Below are positions 8,427-16,379 of a stretch of DNA of 64,000 nucleotides, piece after piece. The stretch is from IMG/VR virus record IMGVR_UViG_3300032236_001159, positions 1 to 64,000 of that record; one strand, written 5' to 3'. The notes under the pieces were generated by a model. That model saw only the letters and a program-made list of their open reading frames with translations, had not been told where the DNA came from and searched no databases. The position numbers were made by a program, and so were the translations under genes. The DNA is from a virus. The first letter of the stretch is position 1. Every line of letters begins with the position of its first letter.

Positions 8427-10454
8427 CTAACACTTCCAACGTCTTCTCGCCGCTAATCCTCTTTCTCCGTGCCAACTTCTACTACGGGAGCAGAAATTTT
8501 TACGACGTTTTGCCGCCTTACTTCCTGGTTTTACCTTGCCGGTAACTGGTGCTTGAAGATGCGAACCAGTTGCACGATTATATTTTTCTCTTCCTTTTGC
8601 AGTCAATCCACCGCCCTTTTCTACCGAAAGTTTTTCTCCTCTTCCAACAGACAATGAGGGACCTTCTTCTGTTAGTTTATTTTTCTTCTTTTTTTTCTTT
8701 TTCTTTGGTTCAGCATCTTTATTAAGTTCTTTTATTTTTTGAAGAACTCTGGAAGTTCTTTGTGCTCTATCACTATCGGAAGAACCAGCAGTAAACCTCT
8801 CACGAGAATGCTGGCGGAAGGTTTCATTTTCGTCGTCATATGCTTCTTTAACTGTTTCAGACTCACCCATCATATAATCTGCAACAGTATCAATATGATC
8901 TGCTGCTTTTGTGATTTTGGATTGAACCCACGCAGGTAATTGTTGTTTATTTGATTTTATTTTTTTGCGAAGAGATTTGACTGCTCTTTCTATGGTAGAA
9001 AGTTCATTACGAGCCATTCCACCTTCTTCATCTTTATATGCCTCACCAATCATTGGGTTGTAAGATGCAGTAATATCAGTTGCTCCGGGAACTGATAATG
9101 ACTGTATTTTTTTCATTAAGATTTGTCTTTGTATTGCTTTTTGTTTTTTTTGTAAATTATCTTCTTGATTTGGATTTTGTTGAGTATCTGGGTTGTCTAC
9201 TGCTTCTTTAACTGATGTTTCATTTGGATTAATATCAATCTTATTCTTTCCTTTCATCACATCAATAATTTTTTTCTTTTCCTTTCCTTTTTCATTATCT
9301 TTTAATCCAAAATCATCAATTTCAATAATCAATCCCTGTTCGGTGAGCAATTCATCTCTCCAATTAGAATATTTTTCTCTAATATTTGATGTATTTCCTT
9401 TATATTGTCTTTTTACCGCATTGGCTTTATCAATTCTTTTGCTGAGTGGATTTTCTCCTCCTCGTCCAATAGTATGAAATTTTCCGGATAAAGTTTTACC
9501 AGCAATTGCAGTTGCTGTGGCTAAACGACCAACAGGAAATCCGAATGCGGTTGGTGCTTTATGTACAACACGTTTTGCTGGAACTGTTGGTGTTGTTGGT
9601 GCTGGCGCAGTTGGTTTTTGTCCGGTTGATATATTAGATCCCGGTCCCTTTGGTCTCATTGCCCCAGGTCCTTTTGGTCCAGAAGGTCCTTTTGGTCCAG
9701 AAGGTCCTTTTGGTCCAGAAGGTCCTTTTGGTCCAGAAGGTCCTTTTGGTCTCATTGCTGCTGGTCCCGATGGTCCAGCAGGTCCTTTGGGACCAGAAGG
9801 TCCTTTTGGTCTCATTGCTGCTGGTCCCGATGGTCCAGCAGGTCCTTTGGGTCCAGAAGGTCTAGTTGCTGGTGCAGTTGCTTTTGGTGTAGATGCTGAA
9901 CTTGAAGATCCAGTCCCAGGAGTTGCTGGTGCAGTTTTGTTTGCTTGTGGTGGTCTTCCAGGTGCCCCTAGTTCTTTTTTTTCTGGTTGTGCTTTTGCTG
10001 CTGCATTTGCTGCTGCATTTGCTTTTCTTTTCGCAGCCAACCATTTTGCGCCATGAACAGCCGCACCAGCAACACCAGCAGCAGCAGAACCTACATTCCC
10101 GATTGCTTTGGAATATGCAGTTCCTTCTTTATCTTGACTACTAATCTGTTGAGTTTTAATGCCAGAAAGAGATGCTTTTGCTGCTGCTGCGTGTTTCTCT
10201 ACTCCCTGTTTCTTTAATTTATCAATTTGTGCTTTCTTTTGTGCTTCATATTTTTCTTTTTTGAACTGGTGAATATCTCTTAACAGTTGAGTATGAGCCG
10301 ATTGATAGTCTCTTTTGTCTTTTGCTTTCTTTTCTTTACTTTGAAGAGATTTTGGCATTGATGGGTCTTTATCGGCAAGTTTCTCTGCTTCAATTCTAGC
10401 TTGTCTATCTCTTTTTGATTCTGCTTCTGTGATGATTTCTTTCCAAGTCTTCAT
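8427..10454 (-). CDS. Basic collagen-like protein with capsid-targeting-like N-terminus
   Basis: 675 residues. The N-terminus [14 protein letters not shown] matches the pattern of T4 internal-protein targeting peptides (MKTYQEFIAEA), with a possible gp21 cleavage after I-T-E. Next come a Lys/Ala-rich helical region, a Pro/Ala linker, and about 75 residues of G-P-K/G-P-S collagen-like triplets (residues about 200-270). After acidic and Lys-rich segments, a basic C-terminal module follows ([15 protein letters not shown] ... [12 protein letters not shown] ... ARRRWKC) with two Cys, a module seen in many T4-like phage proteins. It could be a packaged DNA-associated protein or a fibre. A GATAAATA octamer at 10492-10499 may drive it. 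Confidence 0.8.
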   Translation of the reverse strand: MKTWKEIITEAESKRDRQARIEAEKLADKDPSMPKSLQSKEKKAKDKRDYQSAHTQLLRDIHQFKKEKYEAQKKAQIDKLKKQGVEKHAAAAKASLSGIKTQQISSQDKEGTAYSKAIGNVGSAAAGVAGAAVHGAKWLAAKRKANAAANAAAKAQPEKKELGAPGRPPQANKTAPATPGTGSSSSASTPKATAPATRPSGPKGPAGPSGPAAMRPKGPSGPKGPAGPSGPAAMRPKGPSGPKGPSGPKGPSGPKGPSGPKGPGAMRPKGPGSNISTGQKPTAPAPTTPTVPAKRVVHKAPTAFGFPVGRLATATAIAGKTLSGKFHTIGRGGENPLSKRIDKANAVKRQYKGNTSNIREKYSNWRDELLTEQGLIIEIDDFGLKDNEKGKEKKKIIDVMKGKNKIDINPNETSVKEAVDNPDTQQNPNQEDNLQKKQKAIQRQILMKKIQSLSVPGATDITASYNPMIGEAYKDEEGGMARNELSTIERAVKSLRKKIKSNKQQLPAWVQSKITKAADHIDTVADYMMGESETVKEAYDDENETFRQHSRERFTAGSSDSDRAQRTSRVLQKIKELNKDAEPKKKKKKKKNKLTEEGPSLSVGRGEKLSVEKGGGLTAKGREKYNRATGSHLQAPVTGKVKPGSKAAKRRKNFCSRSRSWHGERGLAARRRWKC
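9667..9738. repeat. Four tandem 18-bp repeats (collagen-like coding)
   Basis: Four perfect copies of GGTCCTTTTGGTCCAGAA on the plus strand (9667, 9685, 9703, 9721). On the minus strand they encode Gly-Pro-Ser-Gly-Pro-Lys triplets. Such tandem arrays can change copy number by slippage or recombination. Confidence 0.95.
9739..9858. repeat. Two tandem 60-bp repeats (collagen-like coding)
   Basis: Near-identical 60-base units at 9739-9798 and 9799-9858, each starting GGTCCTTTTGGTCTCATTGC, differing at one base near the end. They code for two copies of a 20-residue G-P-x block interrupted by A-A-M-R, in register with the 18-bp array. Confidence 0.92.
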
Positions 10455-10456
10455 TT

Positions 10457-11650
10457 TTACTTAGACCCACTATTTCTTTTAGTATTTATCTTTTTCTTTG
10501 GTACTGTTATTTTAATTTCAGTATCAGTATAAGGAACTACTGGTTGTCCGGGCGTCATTGATTGTGCATGTGCCCTGTAAGTACAAGTTCCAATCTCTTG
10601 AACTTCTCTTAAATCTCTTAACCAACTCTTAAACATTACTCCATCTTCTGTTACACAGATAAGATGATTTGAACCTTTGCGAAGTATTCTTCCAACTAAT
10701 CCAGTATTTAAATTTTCAACAAATGTTCCCACCTCAAATAATCCATTTTTTTTATAATTCCATCTCATTCCATTATAATCAAGTTCAGGTGCTATTTTCC
10801 ACAATTCAGTATTTTCATTTACCTTCATAGACCTTTTTATAGTATTAAACATTTCTTTTCTTTCGCTAACTTTCATAGTAGCGGGAAGACCACTTGAAAA
10901 CTTTTCATAGTCTCCCATAGCAGCAGCAGTTCTCATCATCGCAGAAGAACCAGCACCTCCAACATCACTATCTGGATCTTTCACACCAGCAGAAATTACC
11001 TGAATACTATTGAATTGGTATGATTCTCCTTCTCCTTTGTGTGCTAAACTTTGAAACTCTCCAAGTCTATCTTGACCAACAACAATAACTACATCAGTAT
11101 ATCCATCACCATATAAAGATTCAAGAACATCAAATATCGTTTTCATCTTATCGCTATCCACAATATATTCTGCATATTGTGGATACATTGATTGCATATA
11201 AGAAACTTTAAGTCTTACATTCAATGGATTTGTGGCATCATCCTGAATACGACTTGGATAGATACGATATTCAAATTTTCTTCTATTTGCTTGTGAATAT
11301 CCTGCCCTCAAGAGTGCTTCGTGATTCTTAGATGGCGGATTGAATCTTCCCAATACAATTACTGCACCATTTGGTTCTTGTTGCTGTTCTTGTGATGCAG
11401 TTTGAGTCTGTTGTGGCGCAGTTTGTTGTGATGCTGTTTGTGAAGTCTTTTGTTGTGTTTTCTGTTGTTGCTGTGCTCCCGCACCACCTTGACCAAAATA
11501 CTGCAACTTTCCCCCCACAGTTTTTGCTACAAGATTTCCTTGATTATCATAATAATCTCCGTGGGCATCACTTTTAAGACCACGATTTCTTGCTTCCGTG
11601 GATGCGGCAGTAGTTCGTGCTTCTATTATGAACTGGGCAAAAGTCTTCAT
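10457..11650 (-). CDS. Nucleotidyltransferase-fold protein with capsid-targeting-like N-terminus
   Basis: 397 residues. It starts MKTFAQFIIEARTTA, almost the T4 internal-protein targeting peptide, with a predicted protease site after I-I-E. A Gln-rich linker (residues about 58-90) leads to a cytidylyl/nicotinamide-nucleotidyltransferase-like domain: VIVLGRFNPPSKNHEALL (residues about 95-115, equal to the GRFNPPTxGH motif but with the first His-type position altered), a VVIVVGQDR strand, and a GSSAMMRTAA signature. A C-terminal beta domain and a basic tail follow. Enzymes of this fold transfer nucleotides to small phosphorylated substrates; the substrate here is unknown. A late promoter octamer lies at 11669-11676. 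Confidence 0.8.
   Translation of the reverse strand: MKTFAQFIIEARTTAASTEARNRGLKSDAHGDYYDNQGNLVAKTVGGKLQYFGQGGAGAQQQQKTQQKTSQTASQQTAPQQTQTASQEQQQEPNGAVIVLGRFNPPSKNHEALLRAGYSQANRRKFEYRIYPSRIQDDATNPLNVRLKVSYMQSMYPQYAEYIVDSDKMKTIFDVLESLYGDGYTDVVIVVGQDRLGEFQSLAHKGEGESYQFNSIQVISAGVKDPDSDVGGAGSSAMMRTAAAMGDYEKFSSGLPATMKVSERKEMFNTIKRSMKVNENTELWKIAPELDYNGMRWNYKKNGLFEVGTFVENLNTGLVGRILRKGSNHLICVTEDGVMFKSWLRDLREVQEIGTCTYRAHAQSMTPGQPVVPYTDTEIKITVPKKKINTKRNSGSK
10492..10499 (-). promoter_or_regulatory. Possible late promoter GATAAATA
   Basis: NATAAATA match 37 bases before ATG 10454, within the 3' end of the preceding gene. May boost the collagen-like gene. Confidence 0.45.
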
Positions 11651-11668
11651 TTATATTGGTTTTTAGTT

Positions 11669-11676
11669 ATTTATTA
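11669..11676 (-). promoter_or_regulatory. Late promoter AATAAATA
   Basis: Octamer 18 bases before ATG 11650, in the gap after the 11682-12770 gene. Likely drives the two capsid-targeting-like genes. Confidence 0.6.
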
Positions 11677-11681
11677 TAAAT

Positions 11682-12770
11682 TTATCTAACACCTTTGATG
11701 TATTCTTTATCCTTAATTTTTTCTCCATTTACAAACTTAATATCAAATCCTTTCAGTATTTTAGACCCATTTTTTCCAGGATCAGCTTCTTCAATCAAAA
11801 GATAAACATCTTTCATTAACTCAGTCAGATCAGATGGAGAAGTTTTTCTATAAATCCTTTCGCAAATCACATTCATTACAATATTTTCATCTATTCCTTG
11901 ATATTTAGAGTTAATTACAATATAATCAACTTCATTCTTTCCTTCACCAAAACAAAACTTTTTGGTTTCTTCTTTTGTTGCAGGGATATATATTCCCCTA
12001 ACACCAAGCTGAAAGTTTCTTACCCCAGACATTGAAGTGTTAATATTGACTATTCCATGAGAAATATTTCTATCTAATATTTCCGAAGCATCTTGGTATG
12101 TATTTGCACTACTCCAAAAACCAAAATTTCCTTGCTTTAAAGAAATTTTAATCGTTGGTCTAGGGCTTCCATTATCTAATCTTCGTATAAGTTCAATATC
12201 CGGTTTATCATTGGCTTGCCCCACTCTTTTGACATCAACTATATTAGATATGTTTATAGAATTTTTATTTTTATTATTAAATAAATTTAAAGTTAAATTG
12301 AAAAAAGATAACGGTATAAGGGGGCGTCCATATTCTTTCTGCAAATCTTTTAATTTTGATAGTTCATCTTTAATTATAGATTCGAAATATAATTCAAATG
12401 CCATTCCTGGCCTTAATACTTCTGGGGTTTTTGTTTTATGTAATCCAGTAAATATTTTTATTGATATATCTTTATTGGCATTTACCAATATAGTTTTATA
12501 TTTTCGAGTTAAATTTTCATCCTTTCCAATATAAAAATTCGATTGAGGATAATAATTCGACAATGCTTTATACAAATTAATATAAAGTCTTGATATCATA
12601 TCAAAAGTCATCAATCTATTTGGAATTATAATAAGTGTATTTGGTGACTTACTAGTATTTGGATATGTAATTTGGACCTTATTATTTTTTAATATTTTTT
12701 CCACCAAAATAAATACCTTTTTTGGTAAGAGATACACACTATCGGATTTAGAATTTTGTAAGGAGGGCAC
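11682..12770 (-). CDS. Unknown protein, possible PD-(D/E)XK-like fold
   Basis: 362 residues from GTG 12770. No Shine-Dalgarno is visible, so the start is uncertain and a later start is possible. Very Asn/Lys/Ile-rich. The only suggestive feature is NDKPDIELIRRL followed some 15 residues later by TIKISLKQGNFGFW: an Asp plus a beta strand with S-L-K, as in divergent PD-(D/E)XK nuclease-like phage proteins. That is weak evidence. It lies alone between the terminator at 12820-12847 with a late-promoter octamer (12797-12804) and the next late promoter. It may be an acquired gene; function not assigned. Confidence 0.6.
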   Translation of the reverse strand: MPSLQNSKSDSVYLLPKKVFILVEKILKNNKVQITYPNTSKSPNTLIIIPNRLMTFDMISRLYINLYKALSNYYPQSNFYIGKDENLTRKYKTILVNANKDISIKIFTGLHKTKTPEVLRPGMAFELYFESIIKDELSKLKDLQKEYGRPLIPLSFFNLTLNLFNNKNKNSINISNIVDVKRVGQANDKPDIELIRRLDNGSPRPTIKISLKQGNFGFWSSANTYQDASEILDRNISHGIVNINTSMSGVRNFQLGVRGIYIPATKEETKKFCFGEGKNEVDYIVINSKYQGIDENIVMNVICERIYRKTSPSDLTELMKDVYLLIEEADPGKNGSKILKGFDIKFVNGEKIKDKEYIKGVR

Positions 12771-12796
12771 AATAATTTTTTACTTATTCTATTGTA

Positions 12797-12804
12797 TATT
12801 TATT
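12797..12804 (-). promoter_or_regulatory. Late promoter AATAAATA
   Basis: Octamer just past the terminator 12820-12847 and 26 bases before the GTG start at 12770. Terminator-then-late-promoter layout as at 6017-6056 and 33841-33879. Confidence 0.6.
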
Positions 12805-12819
12805 TTACGCACATAAAAA

Positions 12820-12847
12820 ATCCCCCCTTCGTTTAGAAAGGGGGGAT
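12820..12847 (-). terminator. Intrinsic terminator of the gp43-gp41-mazG unit
   Basis: Stem ATCCCCCC/GGGGGGAT (12820-12827 and 12840-12847) with a 12-base loop, followed on the minus strand by a six- to seven-T tract (12814-12820). Very strong; lies just after the 59-residue gene. Confidence 0.92.
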
Positions 12848-12851
12848 TAAA

Positions 12852-13031
12852 TTATTCTTTTACTTGTTCTTCAATTTTTTTATCAATATCTGTAATTACA
12901 TTACGAATATCAGTAATCCTAGGAGGAATAGTATCCACATCATAAGTATATGATTTTTGATGTTCAAAAAGAATTTGACGAACTGCTGCGGCAGAACGAA
13001 CATCCATTTTAATAGTTATATTTTTTGCCAT
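12852..13031 (-). CDS. Small conserved cyanophage-type protein, 59 residues
   Basis: 59 residues from ATG 13031, which overlaps the mazG stop by one base (TGATG); a TTG three bases earlier is a less likely start. The sequence KIDV-like MDVRSAAAVRQILFEHQ, followed by DIRNVITDIDKKIEEQ, is a compact helical protein of a type recurrent next to mazG/gp41 in T4-like marine phages. It is the last gene of the gp43-uvsX-gp41-mazG unit and is followed at once by the terminator at 12820-12847. Function unknown. Confidence 0.75.
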   Translation of the reverse strand: MAKNITIKMDVRSAAAVRQILFEHQKSYTYDVDTIPPRITDIRNVITDIDKKIEEQVKE

Positions 13032-13441
13032 CAAATATCTCCCTCTTCACGATGTTCTGAGTAATAAGCATCAAAATACCCTTCCGGATAACGCTTCATT
13101 AGTTTATCAATATTCGTTTGAATCACTTCATCAAAAGAAATATCAAGTGCGATACAAGCTTGTGCCACATACCACATCGTATCTCCAAGTTCTTTAATTA
13201 GATGAGTGCGCGTTTCCTCATTCCAAGGTTTTCCTTGGAAAATAAGTTTCTTCACAATTTCAAGAAATTCGCCACCTTCGGCATTGATACCAACACCAGA
13301 GGTTAGAAGTCTTTCAATATTAGCACCTTTCTCATCAAGTTGTACCATACGGTCAGAAAGAGCAAGAAAGTCTTTGGATGCATCAGAAGTTACTGCATCT
13401 ACAAAGTTTTGATATTTAGAAAAGTCAATTTTTTTAGTCAT
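13031..13441 (-). CDS. mazG: MazG-like nucleotide pyrophosphohydrolase
   Basis: 136 residues. MazG-family enzymes hydrolyse NTPs/dNTPs to NMPs and pyrophosphate; phage versions are proposed to adjust the host nucleotide or alarmone pool during infection. Seen: the all-alpha core with EGGEFLEIVKK (EExxE-like metal site) at about residues 53-63 and the second acidic motif KELGDTMWYVAQ at about 84-95, then TNIDKLMKRYPEGYF. It overlaps the gp41 stop by one base and leads directly into a 59-residue gene. Its place in the replication operon suggests early expression. Confidence 0.88.
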   Translation of the reverse strand: MTKKIDFSKYQNFVDAVTSDASKDFLALSDRMVQLDEKGANIERLLTSGVGINAEGGEFLEIVKKLIFQGKPWNEETRTHLIKELGDTMWYVAQACIALDISFDEVIQTNIDKLMKRYPEGYFDAYYSEHREEGDI

Positions 13442-14817
13442 TAAAATTTAAATCCAGAGAATTGTTTTTTAGGTTTATCTTCTTCATAATTATACTCTTC
13501 TTCTTGTCCAGAGTCAAGTATATCTTTTTGAGCAGATTGCTCTACATCAAATAATCTCATTTTTGCCCTATCAATACCAACAACAAATCTTTTATTCACA
13601 GAAACATCATTATCACGATTTTTAATTTGTTTAAACATTACTTGACCTAATTGATCAAGTTCTTCTGTTCTTATCATACCCAACATAATGTCTGCAGTGG
13701 CAGGAAGCCCAAAACTTTCTGAAGTATCAGACATATCCGGATCTGAACTATTATAACCACTACGAGTAAGCTGTGTGGCTGTCCATAATGGAAAATTATT
13801 TTCTACCGCAAGTCCACGAAGTTCCTCAGTGATTGATTTAACAATTGTATAAGAATTTGCTGAATAATTTTTGCTGTATCTACTAGATGTGCAGATATTT
13901 AAATAATCCACAAATAAAACATCAGGAACAAATGATTGTTTTAATACAAGTTCATTCAAAAGAGAACGAAAATGGCCAGAATGAGCAGAAGAAGTTGGAT
14001 ATTCTTTAATAATCAATCGCCCCATTGTTTTTTTAGATAATTCTGCGATTTTTCTATTAAATGTATCTTTTTGTAAATACTGAATATCTCCGATATTTAC
14101 ATTCAATAAATTAGCATCAATTCTTTGGGCAATCTTTTCTTCTGACATTTCAAGAGTAATATAAAGAACATTTTTCCCTTGAAGCAAAAATGATGACGCC
14201 AAATGAGTTAATGTTAATGATTTTCCTACATTTGGTCCAGCAAGTATTACATTTAAAGTTTTTTTGGATGTTCCGCCTCCTGTGATTTTATTGAAATACT
14301 CCAAATCAAATTCTATTTTTTCTTCTTTTCGATTATAATATTCAAATCTTTCTTCCGAATTATTTAAATAATCGTGACCGATGTTATTATCAAATCCAAC
14401 CGAAAGTGCTTCTTGAAGAATATTTGGAATTGCATCCCTACCTTTCTTTTCGTCTTGTCCGTCAGCAATTTTAATACTTTCCATAAGTGCGAGATAGATT
14501 GCTCTATCACGACACCATTTCTCAGTCGTATCAGTAATCCAATTCGTATCGGCAGGAGTATTATCTAAATTAGAAACATATTCACAAATTGTTTTATAAG
14601 TATCTTCTGTAATATCAATTCTTTTTTCAGTCTCAATCAAAAGAACTTCTTTTGTTGCAAGACCATCATAAGCAACAATAAACTTACATATTTCTTCAAA
14701 AACTACTTTTTCATGAAGATTTTCAAAATACTCATTTTTAATAAAAGGTAAAACTTTTCTACAATAATCATTGTTGAAAAGTAAATTACGAAGAATTGTT
14801 GTCTCTACTTTTTCCAT
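13441..14817 (-). CDS. gp41: Replicative DNA helicase, T4 gp41 family
   Basis: Hexameric 5'-3' helicase that unwinds the fork and carries the gp61 primase. 458 residues (T4 gp41 about 475). Seen: an N-terminal helical domain, then the RecA-like core with Walker A AGPNVGKSLTLTHLA (near residue 193), LFVDYLNIC Walker B, a TATQLTRSGYNSSD motif and an arginine-containing IGMIRTEEL-like segment. It overlaps the oxygenase stop by one base and mazG by one base. Phage gp41 genes can carry split inteins; this one is uninterrupted. Confidence 0.95.
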   Translation of the reverse strand: MEKVETTILRNLLFNNDYCRKVLPFIKNEYFENLHEKVVFEEICKFIVAYDGLATKEVLLIETEKRIDITEDTYKTICEYVSNLDNTPADTNWITDTTEKWCRDRAIYLALMESIKIADGQDEKKGRDAIPNILQEALSVGFDNNIGHDYLNNSEERFEYYNRKEEKIEFDLEYFNKITGGGTSKKTLNVILAGPNVGKSLTLTHLASSFLLQGKNVLYITLEMSEEKIAQRIDANLLNVNIGDIQYLQKDTFNRKIAELSKKTMGRLIIKEYPTSSAHSGHFRSLLNELVLKQSFVPDVLFVDYLNICTSSRYSKNYSANSYTIVKSITEELRGLAVENNFPLWTATQLTRSGYNSSDPDMSDTSESFGLPATADIMLGMIRTEELDQLGQVMFKQIKNRDNDVSVNKRFVVGIDRAKMRLFDVEQSAQKDILDSGQEEEYNYEEDKPKKQFSGFKF

Positions 14818-15377
14818 TACTTATAATGCAAATATGTGTGTAAAATATATTTTGGATTACTTATTGGTTGCAATCCAGCGTGAGGAAACATCCAAAGAGG
14901 AGGAAATACAAGAAGACTTCCTTTCTTCGGTTGTATAATCATATCAGCAAATTTAGTTTCTCCTCCTTGCTCTACGTCATTCAAATACCAAAAGAAAGCT
15001 AAATATCTTCTTGATGTTGAATGATCTATAACATCTACGTGAGTATCAAATTCATCATTTCCATCATTATTATACTTCTTAATGCGAAATTGCTCAAATG
15101 CGTGTTCTTCAGGAAAAACTCTCTTATCAATCATATCATAATATTGATTACGATAATCAAATGTTTTTTTAATTAGGTGATTGTGAACAGTATTTACTTC
15201 GTCTGTGATCTTGCAGTTTTCCGTAAGATTAAATTGAGTAAAATTTGGTTTTCTTTCATTTTCAATTCTTTCGTGTTTATCTGGAACTTGATCAAATAAT
15301 GAAATTAAAAAATCACAAACATTTTCTTCCAGTGCATTTTCATAAACTTGAACAAAATAATTTAAATCAATTACCAT
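14817..15377 (-). CDS. 2-oxoglutarate/Fe(II)-dependent dioxygenase
   Basis: 186 residues. Members couple 2-oxoglutarate decarboxylation to oxidation of a substrate. Seen: the H-x-D iron motif (FDTHVDVIDH) near residue 117, the RRYLAFFWYLNDVEQGGETKF strand region, and a distal His in WMFPHAGLQP, followed by a basic residue before ILHTYLHYK, as in prolyl-4-hydroxylase-like proteins. The gene overlaps uvsX by 11 bases and gp41 by one, so it is embedded in the replication-recombination operon. The substrate is unknown; protein, nucleic acid or small-molecule hydroxylation are all possible. Confidence 0.88.
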   Translation of the reverse strand: MVIDLNYFVQVYENALEENVCDFLISLFDQVPDKHERIENERKPNFTQFNLTENCKITDEVNTVHNHLIKKTFDYRNQYYDMIDKRVFPEEHAFEQFRIKKYNNDGNDEFDTHVDVIDHSTSRRYLAFFWYLNDVEQGGETKFADMIIQPKKGSLLVFPPLWMFPHAGLQPISNPKYILHTYLHYK

Positions 15378-16371
15378 AACTAAATTCTTTTCTTGCTGTT
15401 TCGTCTAGTGCTTGCATTACTTCTGGAGTAAAATATTTTTCTGGTTCTGCAAGAATTTGTTTGGCATAGATTTTCTTGCCACCTATTTCATAACGTCCCG
15501 CAACATTTTTCCATAATCCACCAAGTTCACCAAGTTCAAGCAGACCGTAATACCTATCAAGACCTCGTTCATCATAATAAAGACGAACTTCAACATCTTG
15601 ATTTTCTTTACTCAAACGTGATTTTGCAGTCTTACATTTGATGATATTGCCAATGATTTCTGTTCCGTCTTTTTCCTTTTTCTTGGATAGATGAATAATA
15701 GTAGAAGCAGCATATTTGAGACCACTACCACCACCCATTTCCTTAGTTGGAACATAAGCACCAATAACATCATAAGTGTGATTTGTCACGATCATTGGAA
15801 TATTTGCCTGACCTAGTTTCAAAGTAAGCATACGGAATGCACCTTTGATCAGTTGGGATTTGGTCATATCCCTAACCTCCTTGTCGTTCAGAGCATCATT
15901 GATCTCCTTACTGGTGGAAAGCATTCCCAAAGAGTCTAGCACAAACATACAAGGATTGCGATCCCCCTCTGCCTTCTTCATATACAGATCAACTGCTTTT
16001 AGTGCCTTCCCACGAAACTCTTCTACGGTGACAACATTGATAACCACCAATCGAGTTGTGTCGATCTTTCTGCTCTCTAATAAGGATTTAGTGATTGCAG
16101 CTTCAGTATCAAAATACAAACAATATCCAGTAGGATTATTATCAAGAAAATTCTTGACGACTGCCAAACTGAAAAAAGTTTTTCCAGTACTTGATTCCCC
16201 CGCAATTGCAGTAATTTTATTACCAGATACCCCGCCAAAGATGCTCCCACTAACAAGAGCATTGAATATGTAACTACCAGTGTCCACATAAGTTTCAGTT
16301 TCGTCAATATCTGATGCAAGTTGCGTATACTCTCCGCCAATTTCTTTTACAATATCTTTTAAAAAGTCCAT
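15367..16371 (-). CDS. uvsX: RecA-like recombinase UvsX
   Basis: Strand-exchange recombinase for recombination-dependent replication and repair; it acts with UvsY and gp32. 334 residues (T4 about 391). Seen: Walker A AGESSTGKTFFSLAV near residue 57, a Walker B-like CMFVLDSLGML, and loop residues around VTNHTYDVIGAYVP and MGGGSGLKYAAS. A good Shine-Dalgarno (AGGAG) precedes ATG 16371. It follows gp43 closely and overlaps the oxygenase by 11 bases. Confidence 0.96.
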   Translation of the reverse strand: MDFLKDIVKEIGGEYTQLASDIDETETYVDTGSYIFNALVSGSIFGGVSGNKITAIAGESSTGKTFFSLAVVKNFLDNNPTGYCLYFDTEAAITKSLLESRKIDTTRLVVINVVTVEEFRGKALKAVDLYMKKAEGDRNPCMFVLDSLGMLSTSKEINDALNDKEVRDMTKSQLIKGAFRMLTLKLGQANIPMIVTNHTYDVIGAYVPTKEMGGGSGLKYAASTIIHLSKKKEKDGTEIIGNIIKCKTAKSRLSKENQDVEVRLYYDERGLDRYYGLLELGELGGLWKNVAGRYEIGGKKIYAKQILAEPEKYFTPEVMQALDETARKEFSYGN

Positions 16372-16379
16372 TTTATCTC

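Noticed and set aside
9667-9858. Tandem repeats as a CRISPR array
   Set aside because: No spacers; units are contiguous, in frame and coding.
9517-10056. Plus-strand 179-residue frame rich in Gly, Pro and Phe
   Set aside because: It is the mirror of the collagen-like GPK/GPS repeats on the minus strand; the repeat keeps both strands open. No Shine-Dalgarno or context.
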